Assembly: GCF_028554725.1 (NCBI RefSeq) | Contig: NC_071669.1 | Location: forward strand, 52,197,001 to 52,261,000 | Length of the DNA: 64,000 nt | Direction of reading: 5' to 3' | Origin: Zeugodacus cucurbitae | Taxonomy: Eukaryota; Arthropoda; Insecta; Diptera; Tephritidae | In this document: positions 12,271 through 23,843 of the stretch, piece after piece | Numbering within the stretch: position 1 is the first letter of the stretch | Layout: every line of letters begins with the position of its first letter | Notes under the pieces: model-generated | Seen by the model: the letters and a program-made list of their open reading frames with translations, nothing else | What the model was told of the DNA's origin: nothing | Databases searched by the model: none | Translations under genes and position numbers: made by a program

Positions 12271-13505
12271 GTTCTTTATTTGAAACGTTAGATTGGTTCA
12301 TGACATTTACTTTTTGAAGATAATTTCATTTAAATGTTGACCGCGGCTGCGTCTTAGGTGGTCCATTCGGAAAGTCCAATTTTGGGCAACTTTTTCGAGC
12401 ATTTCGGCCGGAATAGCCCGAATTTCTTCGGAAATGTTGTCTTCCAAAGCTGGAATAGTTGCTGGCTTATTTCTGTAGACTTTAGACTTGACGTAGCCCC
12501 ACAAAAAATAGTCTAAAGGCGTTAAATCGCATGATCTTGGTGGCCAACTTACGGGTCCATTTCTTGAGATGAATTGTTCTCCGAAGTTTTCCCTCAAAAT
12601 GGCCATAGAATCGCGAGCTGTGTGGCATGTAGCGCCATCTTGTTGAAACCACATGTCAACCAAGTTCAGTTCTTCCATTTTTGGCAACAAAAAGTTTGTT
12701 AGCATCGAACGATAGCGATCGCCATTCACCGTAACGTTGCGTCCAACAGCATCTTTGAAAAAATACGGTCCAATGATTCCACCAGCGTACAAACCACACC
12801 AAACAGTGCATTTTTCGGGATGCATGGGCAGTTCTTGAACGGCTTCTGGTTGCTCTTCACCCCAAATGCGGCAATTTTGCTTATTTACGTAGCCATTCAA
12901 CCAGAAATGAGCCTCATCGCTGAACAAAATTTGTCGATAAAAAAGCGGATTTTCTGCCAACTTTTCTAGGGCCCATTCACTGAAAATTCGACGTTGTGGC
13001 AGATCGTTCGGCTTCAGTTCTTGCACGAGCTGTATTTTATACGGTTTTACACCAAGATCTTTGCGTAAAATCTTCCATGTGGTCGAATAACACAAACCCA
13101 ATTGCTGCGAACGGCGACGAATCGACATTTCACGGTCTTCAGCCACACTCTCAGAAACAGACGCAATATTCTCTTCTGTACGCACTGTACGCATTCGTGT
13201 GGTTGGTTTAATGTCCAATAAAGTAAACTGAGTGCGAAACTTGGTCACAATCGCATTAATTGTTTGCTCACTTGGTCGATTATGTAGACCATAAATCGGA
13301 CGTAAAGCGCGAAACACATTTCGAACCGAACACTGATTTTGGTAATAAAATTCAATGATTTGCAAGCGTTGCTCGTTAGTAAGTCTATTCATGATGAAAT
13401 GTCAAAGCATACTGAGCATCTTTCTCTTTGACACCATGTCTGAAATCCCACGTGATCTGTCAAATACTAATGCATGAAAATCCTAACCTCAAAAAAATCA
13501 CCCGT
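12271..13505 (-). mobile_element. DD41D mariner, copy B (one end missing)
   Basis: Duplicate of copy A produced by the tandem duplication, not by transposition. It keeps the terminal repeat on the start-codon side (inverted ACGGGTGATTTTT, ending 13505, then TA) but has no terminal repeat beyond the stop codon. It should not be mobile alone, but it still encodes the full transposase. Confidence 0.9.
12307..13392 (-). CDS. Tc1/mariner transposase, DD41D type (copy B)
   Basis: The 361-residue product is identical to copies A and C, with D159, D252 and D294 and both helix-turn-helix regions intact. It sits in the second unit of the tandem duplication, so its upstream DNA on the start-codon side equals that of copy A. 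Two adjacent copies on one strand double the potential transposase dose. With one element end gone, this copy could act only as a source of enzyme for other copies. Confidence 0.92.
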   Translation of the reverse strand: MNRLTNEQRLQIIEFYYQNQCSVRNVFRALRPIYGLHNRPSEQTINAIVTKFRTQFTLLDIKPTTRMRTVRTEENIASVSESVAEDREMSIRRRSQQLGLCYSTTWKILRKDLGVKPYKIQLVQELKPNDLPQRRIFSEWALEKLAENPLFYRQILFSDEAHFWLNGYVNKQNCRIWGEEQPEAVQELPMHPEKCTVWCGLYAGGIIGPYFFKDAVGRNVTVNGDRYRSMLTNFLLPKMEELNLVDMWFQQDGATCHTARDSMAILRENFGEQFISRNGPVSWPPRSCDLTPLDYFLWGYVKSKVYRNKPATIPALEDNISEEIRAIPAEMLEKVAQNWTFRMDHLRRSRGQHLNEIIFKK

Positions 13506-14400
13506 TACAATTTTTCAAGTCGGTGGAAACGATAACTCAAAAAGTTATGAAGCGATTTTGTTCAAATTTTGCACACAACTTTGGAATAACATTATCTAGT
13601 TAACGAAATAATATTTTTTTATGTTTTTATTATAACTATTTTTTCAAGGCAATATATGGCGATTATTTGATCAAAGAAGGGAGTTTTTTGGTTTAAATTC
13701 TGTCAAAAGTTCAATTTTCAATATTTTCTTTTTTCCTTCGTCCATTAACTAGATTTATCCATGTACTATCGAAATATTTTTGGTTTATTGTTTTAAGATG
13801 AACCAATCATGAGTTATGATGTCCACCGCAAGACCTTTTTTTTTTGGAAACGTCATGGAAAATAATGTGCCAACGGCTGAGTTTTCGGAATTTTTACATA
13901 AAATTTTCACAAAATACTGTTTAAACATGTATCGCAGAACTGTTTAAATGAAATATATCATTGGGTATTTTATACCGTCAAATATTGACAAATCCAATGT
14001 GGAGAAACAATAGCTGGACTTTGAAGCTACATCTATAAAACCTATAATAATATATGTATGAAACATACAAATATTCATATGACTCTCTTGTTTATTATAA
14101 GTCCATTGGTATGTATATATACATATGTATCACTAAACAAATTTATATTGCATAGACCAAGTTAATATTTATTCGAGTGGCGCGTAACAAAACACAGCTG
14201 TTCTCCAGCCAACTTAATTACTTTCCAATAAACATTTATGTATTTATTTATTTGCGGCGATGTGGCACGTATTCGTGGAATTGTGTTGGCTCACAATATC
14301 CGTATGCAATGGATATTAGAGTGGGGAAATATATAGCACTCGACTTTATTGCATTTCAAATGAAATATTACTCAAAATCTACTATAAGGAGTATTTGAAA

Positions 14401-14829
14401 GTTATTGCAACTAGGCGAAAAAATTGAAGAGAATTTCAATATTAGTGAAAAGTAAAGAGTTGGCTTGTGGTAACTTTAATTTTTTTATTTGCTAAAACAG
14501 GTTCAACCAAAAATAAGAGTTTTTAAAGCCGATCTCTAATACAGCACCGTACATGGATATACCAATTTTATAGGTGAAGCGAAATATAATATTATGAATT
14601 TTGGATAATGGTCAACAGTTACAGCTCGAGCTGCACTCTAAGTCCTTCAGCAACTCCTTCTTTACTCTCGAATGCTTGGCGAGTCGAAGACACCTAGGTT
14701 TTTATGCCAATAAAATTAGTGTTGCAAAGCTCAGGTATTAGTAAGTGATTTTTTAAGATATCGGAGGTTAGGTTCTTGTGATAAGTTTATTGTCAGTCAT
14801 GAGTACAGGACAAATTTTTTCAGGACATA
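14401..14829. other. Intergenic or intronic DNA
   Basis: Unique flank after the tandem duplication. No feature recognised. Confidence 0.4.
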
Positions 14830-15690
14830 TTTGTGTAAAGTTTTATTCCGATATCTTCATTGGTTCTTAATGTATATATTATAAAGTGAAGGATTCAGAA
14901 GGAATTCAATTGTATAGGAAGTAGGCGTGGTTGTGGAGTAGTTCTTGAGATATGGTTTTTGACCCATAAGTAGGCGACGCCACGCCCATTTTCCATTTTG
15001 TAAAAAAATCTGGGTGCAGCTTCCATCTGCCATTTCTTATGTGAAATTTAGTGTTTCTGACGTTTTTCGTTATTGAGTTAACCCACTTCTAGTAGTTTTC
15101 AACATAACCTTTGTATGGGAGGTGGACGTGGTTATTATCCGATTTCTTTCATTTTTGGACTGTATAAGGAAATGGCTAAAAGAAACGACTGCAGAAAGTT
15201 TGGTTTATATAGTTTTTTTGGTTTGAAAGATATATACATAAAACCTATTTGGGGGCGCCCACTTTTCAAAAAAAATTACATCCAAATGTGCCCTTCCGTA
15301 ATGCGATCCAAATTTTGTTTTCGTATCTTTATTTATGGTTTAGTTATGACACCGTATAGATTTTCGGTGTCCGCCATTTTGTGGGCGTGGCAGTGGACCG
15401 ATTTTGCCCATTCGAAAGCAACCTCCTCAGCGTGTCAAGCAATATGTGTTCCAAGTTTCATTAAGATATCTTAATTTTTACTCAAGTTATCGCTTGCACC
15501 GACAGACGGACAGACAGACAGACAGACAGACGGACAGACGAACAGGAAGACATCAAATCTACTCGTCATACTGATCATTTATATATATATATAACCCCAT
15601 ATCTAACTCTTTTATGTCTGGGTGACACAAACAACCGTTAGGTAAACAAAACTATAATTATCTGTGCAACATGTTGCGAGAGTATAAAAA
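14830..15690 (+). repeat. Long interspersed repeat with GACA array (copy 1)
   Basis: Collinear with about 62338-63280. Shared landmarks are a segment beginning TTTGTGTAAAGTTTTATTCC, a GTGGGCGTGG-rich middle, a GACAGACGGACAG array at 15500-15545, and the end TTGCGAGAGTATAAAAATA. The right end matches the fold-back element at 56892-57394. The 119-codon open frame at 15115 is part of the repeat (it recurs at 62712) and is not a host gene. Left end not resolved; class unknown. Confidence 0.75.
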
Positions 15691-17268
15691 TATATATTTA
15701 TTATGGAAAATATAATAAAAAATAAAATAAAATAAAATAGATGAATTAAAGAGCGAACGCAGTGAATAATTCTCAAATTTGGCTTTTTAACAGCTAATTA
15801 GACATTTGTTAGTGTACATAATTTTTAAATAAACAAATTAGCTAGTCATTTGTTTACTATGTACTGGAGTAGCCGGTGGTTATTGGTAATTATTACAGAA
15901 ACAACTGCTCATAAAACAGTTGTGAAAATTTGATTGTGTTGAGTATAAAACGAAAAGTTAATATATGTTCTGTAATATATAATCGGTACAATTTTGTAAT
16001 TAAATTTTGTAATTACAAAACAATTTCTTGATTAAAAATTAAATATTTTTTTTTAAGATTTTTCCATACATATACATATGTATCCATCTTTTATATTTAA
16101 TTATCACAAACATTAGCATGGTGAGATCAATTTCTTTATAAAAAATATATAAATAAATTTTATTATTTAAAATCAATTTTTCACGCATGAATTGTGTACA
16201 CTCACTCAACTGCCTCCCAGACAATGAGTGAAAGCATGAGTTGAGCTTCAGGTGAGTGATTTTATTTTTATAAATGTAAATAATTGCAACAATTTGTGAC
16301 ATACAATGAACATTTAATTTATTACAGTACAAATTAATGTAAATATGTAAGTGTGTATGGCGGTATATTGGCACAGCCATAAAGACATGCAAACGCTATT
16401 TATACGCGCGGTTGCCGTCAAGATTTCATTGTGTCCGAATATTTATAACACATTTACCGATATGTCTGGCAAATTTGCATAAAGATAAATTTTTAAAAAC
16501 ATGTCTACAACAAACAAACACACACACCTATACATACATACACAAATATGTACATATTGATATGTGTGTGATGGATGTGTTTGTAAATTTGTTTTTGTAT
16601 TTTTTTATCAACATCTCAACAACATCACTTTTGAATGCAATCAACTCGCGAAGACAAGCAATACAAAGCACAATTTTCGCGAAATTCTGTTGTAAAGCAG
16701 ACAGAGACACATACATATATAAATATATGTGTGAAATCGAATTAACTGGGCGTTTGTGTGTTAGGCATTTATATATTTAATTTTATTTCATTTATAATGT
16801 ATATTTACTTGCCAATTCAAGGGATGTACCAAAGTGTATTTTTATAACATTTGTAATGCACATACATATATATTTACACATGTATGAAGGCGTGTGTGTG
16901 GGTGCACATGCAAAAGTACAGCGACAAAATACGAAATAAATAAAGCATTTAATGCGATAACGAATTGCCAGGAAGCAGCCGGTCCACAATCAAATTTTAT
17001 GAATTCCTTCTTTATTGAATTAATTGTGCATTTTTTTTTGCTGCAGTTACATACATATATGTATTTTATATGTATACGTGCATACAAATATTTTGTGCTG
17101 CTAAACCCGCCAACTGATATCAGAAATATTTAAAGTCATTATTCCAGAAAAATATAAATTTTCTTGGGAGACTTTATATGTTATATTTTAACTAATAGTA
17201 GTTCCATGAAGATTAAGGCCCATTACCAGTCATTTCCTTGATTAAATTCCGAACACAACTATTTTATA
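15691..17268. other. Intergenic or intronic DNA
   Basis: AT-rich, with CA/TA simple repeats from 16510 to 17090 that create several overlapping spurious open frames on both strands. No exon recognised. Confidence 0.45.
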
Positions 17269-17722
17269 CGAGGGCTGCTATGAAGCACCATCCTATAGCA
17301 CTGTGAAAAACTGGTACAACGAATTCAATCGTGGCCGACGCTCGCTCAAAGACGAATTCCATGAAGGTCGTCCAAAAACAGCTGTTGTGCCAGAAAACAT
17401 CGATGCCGTACGTGATCTGATAATGCAAGACCGTCATGTAACATACCTTCAGATAGAGGCATGCCTATGCATTTCTCCCACCAGCATACATTCGATATTG
17501 CATGAACACCTGGCCGTAAAAAAGGTTTGTTCTCGTTGGATCCCGCACAATTTGACAATCGCTCAAAAAAAGGCTCAAAAAAAGTGCTTCGAAAATTGGT
17601 TTGAGCGCATGCAAAAGTGTATAAATCTTGATGGAGAATATTTTGAAAAACAATAAAACCATTTTCGTTGATAAATATTCCTATTTTCATTATTAGGCCA
17701 GAAATATATATAGCAGCCCTCG
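17269..17722 (+). mobile_element. Internally deleted mariner, 454 bp
   Basis: Terminal repeats CGAGGGCTGCTAT at 17269 and ATAGCAGCCCTCG ending 17722, each flanked by TA. The interior holds mariner coding sequence without the catalytic core. Both ends are intact, so it may be mobilised in trans if a matching transposase exists in the genome. Confidence 0.85.
17282..17656 (+). pseudogene. Mariner transposase fragment: DNA-binding half only
   Basis: The open frame begins abruptly next to the terminal repeat (EAPSYSTVKNWYNEFNRG...). It covers the second half of the first helix-turn-helix, the GRP linker and the second helix-turn-helix (SIHSILHEHLAVKK), and then the WIPHNLT motif near residue 80. 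After KAQKKCF it jumps to the C-terminal tail (NWFERMQKCINLDGEYFEKQ) and stops. The whole DDD catalytic domain is missing. There is no in-frame ATG until the Met in DLIMQDR. It may be just a relic; a repressor-like role for the DNA-binding part is speculation. Confidence 0.8.
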
Positions 17723-17769
17723 TAATAATTATTAGAAAATATTTTCTAAATTAAGTACTATCTACTAAA

Positions 17770-18245
17770 TTTAATAATTTCGTTTAAAGGATGGATCTAA
17801 TTAATGAATGAAGGAAGAAAGAAAATATTGAAATTTGAATTTTTGACAGAGTTTTAACAAAAAAACTAAATTTTTGGGTAAATTTTTCGATATATATTGG
17901 CTCGAAAAAAATAGTTATAATAAACATATAAAAAAACTCTTTGTTCATTAACTAGATAATGTTAATCCAAAGATGTCTGAAAATTTGAAGAAAATCGCTT
18001 CATAACTTTTGAGATATTGTGTCTACCGACTTGAAAAATTTAGTATTGAGATAAATGCGTTTAAAGTTTTACATTCACACTGACGTGGCTTGATGGGCGG
18101 AACTTTCAAAGGGTATATCTCTTAGAATATTACTCGGATTGATTTGCTATTTTTGGATAACACTTTAAACATATTACGCTATTTAATAAGACAATAACAC
18201 TTTTTTATTTGAAATACTGAAACCCACCTAACCCCTCATATGAGA
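17770..18245 (-). repeat. Interspersed repeat R3, copy 2 (uninterrupted)
   Basis: The reverse complement aligns with 9900-10069 plus 11376-11640. It contains the segment at about 18050 where copy 1 has the mariner; here the site reads TCAATACTAAATTTTTC with a single TA. It is therefore an empty-site paralogue. No coding capacity. Confidence 0.75.
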
Positions 18246-18826
18246 GTTAATATGCAAAGCAAAGAGATAATAGATTAAATCAAAATAGTCAACTTCAAGT
18301 ATAAAGTAATGCACCTGATACAGATTACTCAATATATTTAAAATGAAATTGTGTAATACTCTTGAAATAACTATTCATTGCCACTTCCAAGTACTTTGTA
18401 ATCATATTCCATAGTGATTCAAACTTATTCAAGGTACATACATGTTCTCACATCAGAATATTGTTTCAAAATACTCATTTTAGTATGAAATTACTGAGTA
18501 ATGAATCCAAATACTTTGTGTTGATTTAAAATACTGAGAATAACATGACAAAATAGATAGTCTGAATTCTGGGTGTGCTTCTTTAATCGACATAATTTTC
18601 TTTTAAAGAACAATATAACACTTGATATGGGAGTTTTAAATTAATGAACAAATTTTTGTATCAAATTAACGGTAAAGAAATAGAGAACAATAATTTAATC
18701 AGCAAATTTGAACTTTGAACTTCGAAATTTGAGGTTAAGTTGAACAAGTATTTTTTAAACTTATGAGAATTTGTTTAACATTTTGTAAACTTTATGTTTT
18801 TCATTAATTTTAATACAATGAGTGAT
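18246..18826. other. Intergenic or intronic DNA
   Basis: Nothing recognised; AT-rich with repeated 'aaatactgag' words. Confidence 0.4.
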
Positions 18827-19520
18827 GGAATAATCTAATATAAATACATATGCATTTTCGTTAAGTGTAATATCTTAAAAATATTCTCTAAAAATTTGAA
18901 GTTGATTCGTTAATTACTTTTCCAGCTATTCGACAAATACCAAAGCGCGCTCAGGCACTCCAACACGCTAGTGTGAAAGTTTAAATGCGTTTTTCTCAAA
19001 ACTATGTTTTTGAACTGGTGACAACTGTAACTCGAAAACCGCTCAGTAGATTTTAATCAAATTTCTACAGCTGTTGGAATACATAATTATCCTGGGCCGG
19101 AACGAAGCATTTTTTCGGAAATTTCGATATCGGAAGTTAAGACAAAATCTAGAAAAAAATTTCCTGAGGACGCCATTTTGTTAAATTTTGGAAAAAAAAA
19201 ACAAAAAATTAAATTTAAAGTTAAAAGGATTATCTCTTTATAAAACTAATTGTTTCTCATCCGATTGATTTTAGATAAATCTCCAAGGAATTATGCTTGT
19301 CAACTCAAGGGCCTTTTTTTGGTACTGGGTTAACACGAGCGGCTATAACTTTGGAAATTACAATTTTTACAATATTTTTTCTAATTTTCGTGACTTCATG
19401 TCAAAACATTGTATAATAATGTCATATTATTACTTTTGTAAAATAGAATGATTTAATAGCAAAAAAATTACCGAAAATTCTCATATTTTCGTGTCTCTGA
19501 CTACCAAGGTTTAGGTTGGG
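18827..19520 (+). repeat. Interspersed repeat R4, copy 1
   Basis: Matches 21510-21730 plus 22199-22612 in order. Markers are GTTAAGTGTAATATCTTAAA, AACTGGTGACAACTGTAACT, TTATCCTGGGCCGGA, a CGCCATTTTGTTAA segment and the end TTTCGTGTCTCTGACTA. It carries the uninterrupted site ATACATAATTATCC where copy 2 has an insertion. No coding capacity; class unknown, probably a non-autonomous DNA element. Confidence 0.75.
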
Positions 19521-19566
19521 ACCGCTTGAATTTGATTGATCAAAAGTCTATAATAAAATTACTTAA

Positions 19567-20085
19567 CCCTTGCATGCCAAATGTTGCCTATAGGCAACAT
19601 TGTACTTACCGGCTTCTAACTCTCGTTATTTAAATATTTTTGACCAGCGGTTTTTTCAATTATGTAGACTTATGTGTTGTGCAAGCTTACAGTTACATTT
19701 TTTGTAATGAGCTGTGCACGTATTCATTCAGTAGGCCTTCTCCGCAGAGTGGAATTGTCAAAATCGGTTTCGCGAAAAAGTTATACTGAAGTGTTTATAC
19801 AAAAGGTGCTCAAAAACATAAAAAAAAATTGTTTTATTTTAAAACAAAATGAACTATATAAATAAGTAAAGATAAGAGAGTTATTAAAAAAAAAAATTTC
19901 ACGAGAAAAGTGTTTAGTTTTTTTATAATAATCTAATTTGTGCCTATAAGCAACATCCTGTAACTAATGAACCAGGATACATAGGACTTTGAAATTTTTA
20001 TCACTTCATATTTGAGTTAAGACTAATATATATCTGTCCTAAAAAAAATGTTAGCTCCGCCCATTTTAATTCTGACATGAAAGGG
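19567..20085. mobile_element. piggyBac-like MITE, 519 bp
   Basis: Flanked by TTAA on both sides (19563-19566 and 20086-20089). Ends begin CCCTTGCATG and, inverted, CCCTTTCATG. TTAA target plus CCCT ends are the hallmark of piggyBac-type elements. Just inside the left end is a perfect 20-bp palindrome, ATGTTGCCTATAGGCAACAT (19581-19600); a related half-site (GCCTATAAGCAACAT) lies near the right end at about 19943. No transposase. Confidence 0.75.
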
Positions 20086-20089
20086 TTAA

Positions 20090-21472
20090 CGAGTTACAAC
20101 AAAGAAAATTTGTTCACAAACTCTTCTCTACGATTGTACAAGCTGTGTGTGATTTTTCAAAACTTAACGAGTGGCGAATCGAACACACAACTGGCATAAA
20201 ACAGCCGACTGGTATAATTCGCTTACGTTCTACACAGTATGTGATTGTAGTATGTATTATTTATTGCTTATAACAATTAAATACTTTAAATACACTTCAT
20301 ACATATCTACATACATACTAAGTGCTTTAGTATTTGTTTGTGTTCAATCTGCACATACATATTTGTATTAATACAATGAATTTGAATTCATCTTTGTTAG
20401 TGCATTTGAATGCATGTAAGTATGAGGATTTATTTTACTGAGTCACCGGCGTGTCAATCATTTTAATTGCAATTACATACATATGTACATTGAGTGATTG
20501 TATGTGCATATCTATATACATATGAATACATGAATTCATAATTTATTGTATGCATTTAACATTGCAAGATAAATTCGTAATGCAACAAAGATATTTTCAT
20601 TCATGCAATGGTTAATAAATAAATATTTAGCAATGAATAGAGAATTGAAAGTGCCAATAGACAAACACATACACACACACCAACAAACAAATAACAATTT
20701 CGACAAAAATTCGAGTGCATGAATATGCATTGGGGTTCAAGTGAACTGCAAATATTCGGGCAAATAAATATTCATACATGCATAAATATCCATATGTGTA
20801 TGTGTGATATACATAGATATTTATATATGCATTATTTAGTCTATAAGAATGTAAGTAAATCACTTTTCTGCCAGACTGATTTGTATGCAAATGTGACATT
20901 TCGGCAAATCAACAAGTTTTCGCTTGCCTTCATTCACGCACTGATTGCGAAAAATAATTTACTTTCGAACATAATGCCCACAAGTACTCGGAATTAATTT
21001 GCAATTCTTAGTTTATTAAGAAATAATTAAAATTTATTTATAAAATTTAGACATTTTGTGTGCCGTAAAAGTGAATTTTTAAATCAAAATTTGCATTTGC
21101 AACAACTACAATGACGTTATTGTTGTTATTTACATTTTGGTTGAGAAAAAAGGTTGATTTATTTTGATTTAATTTATTAATATTTACTTGTAAGGTTGCA
21201 ATAATGCTGCGAGACATTGTAAACATTTGTATGCGCTATAAATTTACAATTTTTGATCGTGTTTCTAAGTTAAATAAAGTTATTCCAAGCGTGAAATATT
21301 TGAAATTGTGTATTTTTGAAATTTAGGTGTGTTCACACTGCTGCGTAAAGAACTTCGTATATTTTAAAATAGCTCAATAAATCAAGTACATGTATACTTG
21401 CGCTTCTAATTTATTTGGCGAGTTTTTTATAATACTACTTTTAGTTTCAAGGACGATTTTTTAAGTTTTAAG
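20090..21472. other. Intergenic or intronic DNA
   Basis: Holds an inverted copy of the dispersed motif (20170-20199) and many CATA/TATG words (20290-20850). Small open frames on both strands are composition artefacts. Confidence 0.4.
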
Positions 21473-22614
21473 AAGGCTAGGGGTAGTCAGGATTTTCAAA
21501 AATTTATTTTTTTTTTTCATTTTTGTTAAGTGTAATATCTTAAAAAATTTGAAGCTGTTCCGATAATTACTTTTCGAGCTATTCGACAATAGCAAAAAGC
21601 GCTCGGGCACTCCAAAACGCTCGGGTGAAACTTTAAATGGGTTTTTCTCAAAATTATGTTTTTTGAACTGGTGACAACTGTAACTCGAAAACCACTCAGT
21701 AGTAGTAATTTCTACAGCTTTTAGAATACATAACACTGGTCGACAAAAAGTAACTTTTTGTCTGATACAAAGATCAGACAATGATATTCTTATAGGATTT
21801 TTATCGCTGAACACGAATATGACCTCCAAAAGTGCCCATCACGTCGAGATTTTGAGCAAAATGGACTCAAAGTCTCAAAAAACTCAAACTGTCTTTGGCC
21901 TTTTTTGATTACGTGTAGAGAATTATGCTGACGTGCTAGAAGTCTCTAATTAGGCTTAAATGCAAGCTTAAGCTGTCAACTATAAGAATCAAATCGAAAA
22001 AGTTCTGAATCAGTCAAGCATAATTCTCTACACGTTATCAAAAAAGGCCAAAGACAGGGTTTTTTGAGACTTTGAGTCCATTTTGCTCACAATCTCGACG
22101 TGATGGGCACTTTTGGAGGTCATATTCGTGTTCAGCGATGAAAATCCTATAAGAATATCATTGTCTGATTTTTGTATAATTTTTTGTGTCGACCAGTGTA
22201 ATTATCCTGGGCCGGATCGAGGCTTTTTCTTTTTTTTCAAAAATTTCGATTTTTTAAGACCAAATCCCGAAAATCTAGAAAAAAATTCCTGAGGCCGCCA
22301 TTTTGTTAATCTTCGAAAAAAAAAAACAAAAACGGTTTGATAAGGCTCAGGAATATATATTTATAAAACTAATTTTTCTTATCCGATTGATTTGAGATGA
22401 ATGTACAAGGACTTATGATTGTCACCGCAAGGACATTTTTTTTGGTACTGGGTCAACACAAACAGCAAAAACTTTGGGATTTTTTTCAAATTTTCATGAC
22501 TTCAAGTCAAAACATTGTGTCATATTATTGTTTTTGTAAAATAACATGATTTAATGCAAAAAAAATTACTGAAAGTTCTCATTTTTTCGTGTCTCTGACT
22601 ATCCCTAACCCCTT
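21473..22614 (+). repeat. Interspersed repeat R4, copy 2, with terminal repeats
   Basis: The left end AAGGCTAGGGGTAGTCAG is mirrored at the right by CTGACTATCCCTAACCCCTT, so R4 is a terminal-inverted-repeat element. Without the 465-bp insertion at 21734-22198 it would be about 675 bp. No coding capacity. Confidence 0.7.
21734..22198. mobile_element. Fold-back element with CACTG ends, inserted in R4
   Basis: Starts CACTGGTCGACA and ends TGTCGACCAGTG. Each arm is about 190 bp and nearly perfectly inverted (the word GACCTCCAAAAGTGCCCATC occurs in both arms in opposite directions), with a loop of about 80 bp. TAA is present on both sides, whereas the other R4 copy has a single TAA (19084-19086), so the target duplication is 3 bp. 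CACTG ends with a 3-bp duplication fit CACTA (CMC) elements; PIF/Harbinger is the alternative on duplication size alone. Confidence 0.85.
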
Positions 22615-23797
22615 AATTGAGTGATAAATTGAACTGAAGATCGTTATTAATGTGTATTGCATTATATTTATAGTAAATAAAAGGTCACAGCGAATGTAAT
22701 CCTTAGAGTGAAAACTTTGCTATTTGGTCGGTTTGGTAATTTATACTTAATTGTTTGCACATTAAATTAAATAGCTTTTCTATTACAACGACCCAAAGCG
22801 GAACTGATAATACAAAACCGCAATGTTTTCAAAATTTGTATATTGGCTAAATAAAAAATTTAGCTACTTCCAGTCTGTTTTCAACGTGGCAATGTCATTT
22901 AGCAAATTTGAATCCGAGTAGCTTAATTAAAGGGAAATGTTATTTATATCGTTTTAAAAAGTAGTAAATAAAGTAGAAAAATAGAAGAAAGGAAAACCAA
23001 AATTTCCTACTTTATTTTCGATAAATTTAGTTAGACTTAACTATCATATAAACTCTTGCATTTTTCGTAAACTCACCGCAATTATGTTATAAATATTTCT
23101 ATCGAACTTTGGTAACTTACCTAAAAGAGAAGAGAAATAAATATTATTAGTGACATTATAAGTAAAATATTTAAATATAAAATAACCTTAAAATTTCTAT
23201 TAAAAAATATTGAAAAAAGTTAGAAAATTATAGAAAATGTTGAGCGCGGAGAGAAGTGATTTTTAAAACTCTCATTAGTTGAGGGAATAAAATATTTCAA
23301 AATGTCAGAAAAATTATTATTATTAGATGGAATTTTGTACTGGTTGAGTTCATTTTCATTAAAATATCTTAATTATTATTCAAGATTAACACAATCAAAC
23401 CGTTTTTAACTAGGCGTAATCGGAATATAGAAGTTAGGAGAAGTTAAGGAATGTTGTTTATCAAATTTTGATATCAAAGATATGTTCATAAATTTCTATC
23501 GAGATATTTCGCATATATCGTTATTAGATAAGATTTAGAAAAAATATATAATAGTCGGTATATACCAGTTTGGGATGAAATATACCAATATCGGGCATTC
23601 TTGAAACAAAATTTACTTAATTTGAATTGGAATTTAGTTAAATGCATTATGTTTATTGACCATTGCAGAGTACCTTTGTTTTCATTTATCAATTTCAATT
23701 ATTATCAGTATTATATTTATACCCAATTTATAGTGAATTAGGGGAATAACCGTAATAATTATACGATATTGAGTGATAACAATTTTGAGCACAGTAA
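22615..23797. other. Intergenic or intronic DNA
   Basis: No exon or repeat boundary recognised. A 45-bp stretch at about 23117-23160 resembles about 5088-5130. Confidence 0.4.
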
Positions 23798-23843
23798 TGA
23801 AGTGTTCCTACGCCAATTAAGAAGAAGAAAAAGAAAGAAGTTT
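23798..23843 (+). mobile_element. Possible LINE 3' tail scrap
   Basis: The stretch AGTGTTCCTACGCCAATTAA followed by a GAA-rich tail (GAAGAAGAAAAAGAAAG) resembles the 3' end of LOA/Jockey-type LINEs of flies, which end in a CTACGCCA(A)TTAAG box and a short GAA repeat. Only the tail is present. Assignment is from memory of that motif. Confidence 0.35.

Larger units (their letters stand above)
12271..14400. repeat. Tandem duplication, unit 2 (2,130 bp)
   Basis: Apparently perfect copy of 10141-12270, including the transposase and the R3 tail. It is followed by unique sequence (GTTATTGCAAC). Because the unit begins inside the mariner, this copy lacks the outer 71 bp of one mariner end. Confidence 0.93.

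Noticed and set aside
15115..15474. 119-codon frame starting MGGGRGYY
   Set aside because: The same frame recurs at 62712 inside the same interspersed repeat. It has no domain and no conserved end, so it is repeat sequence and not a protein.
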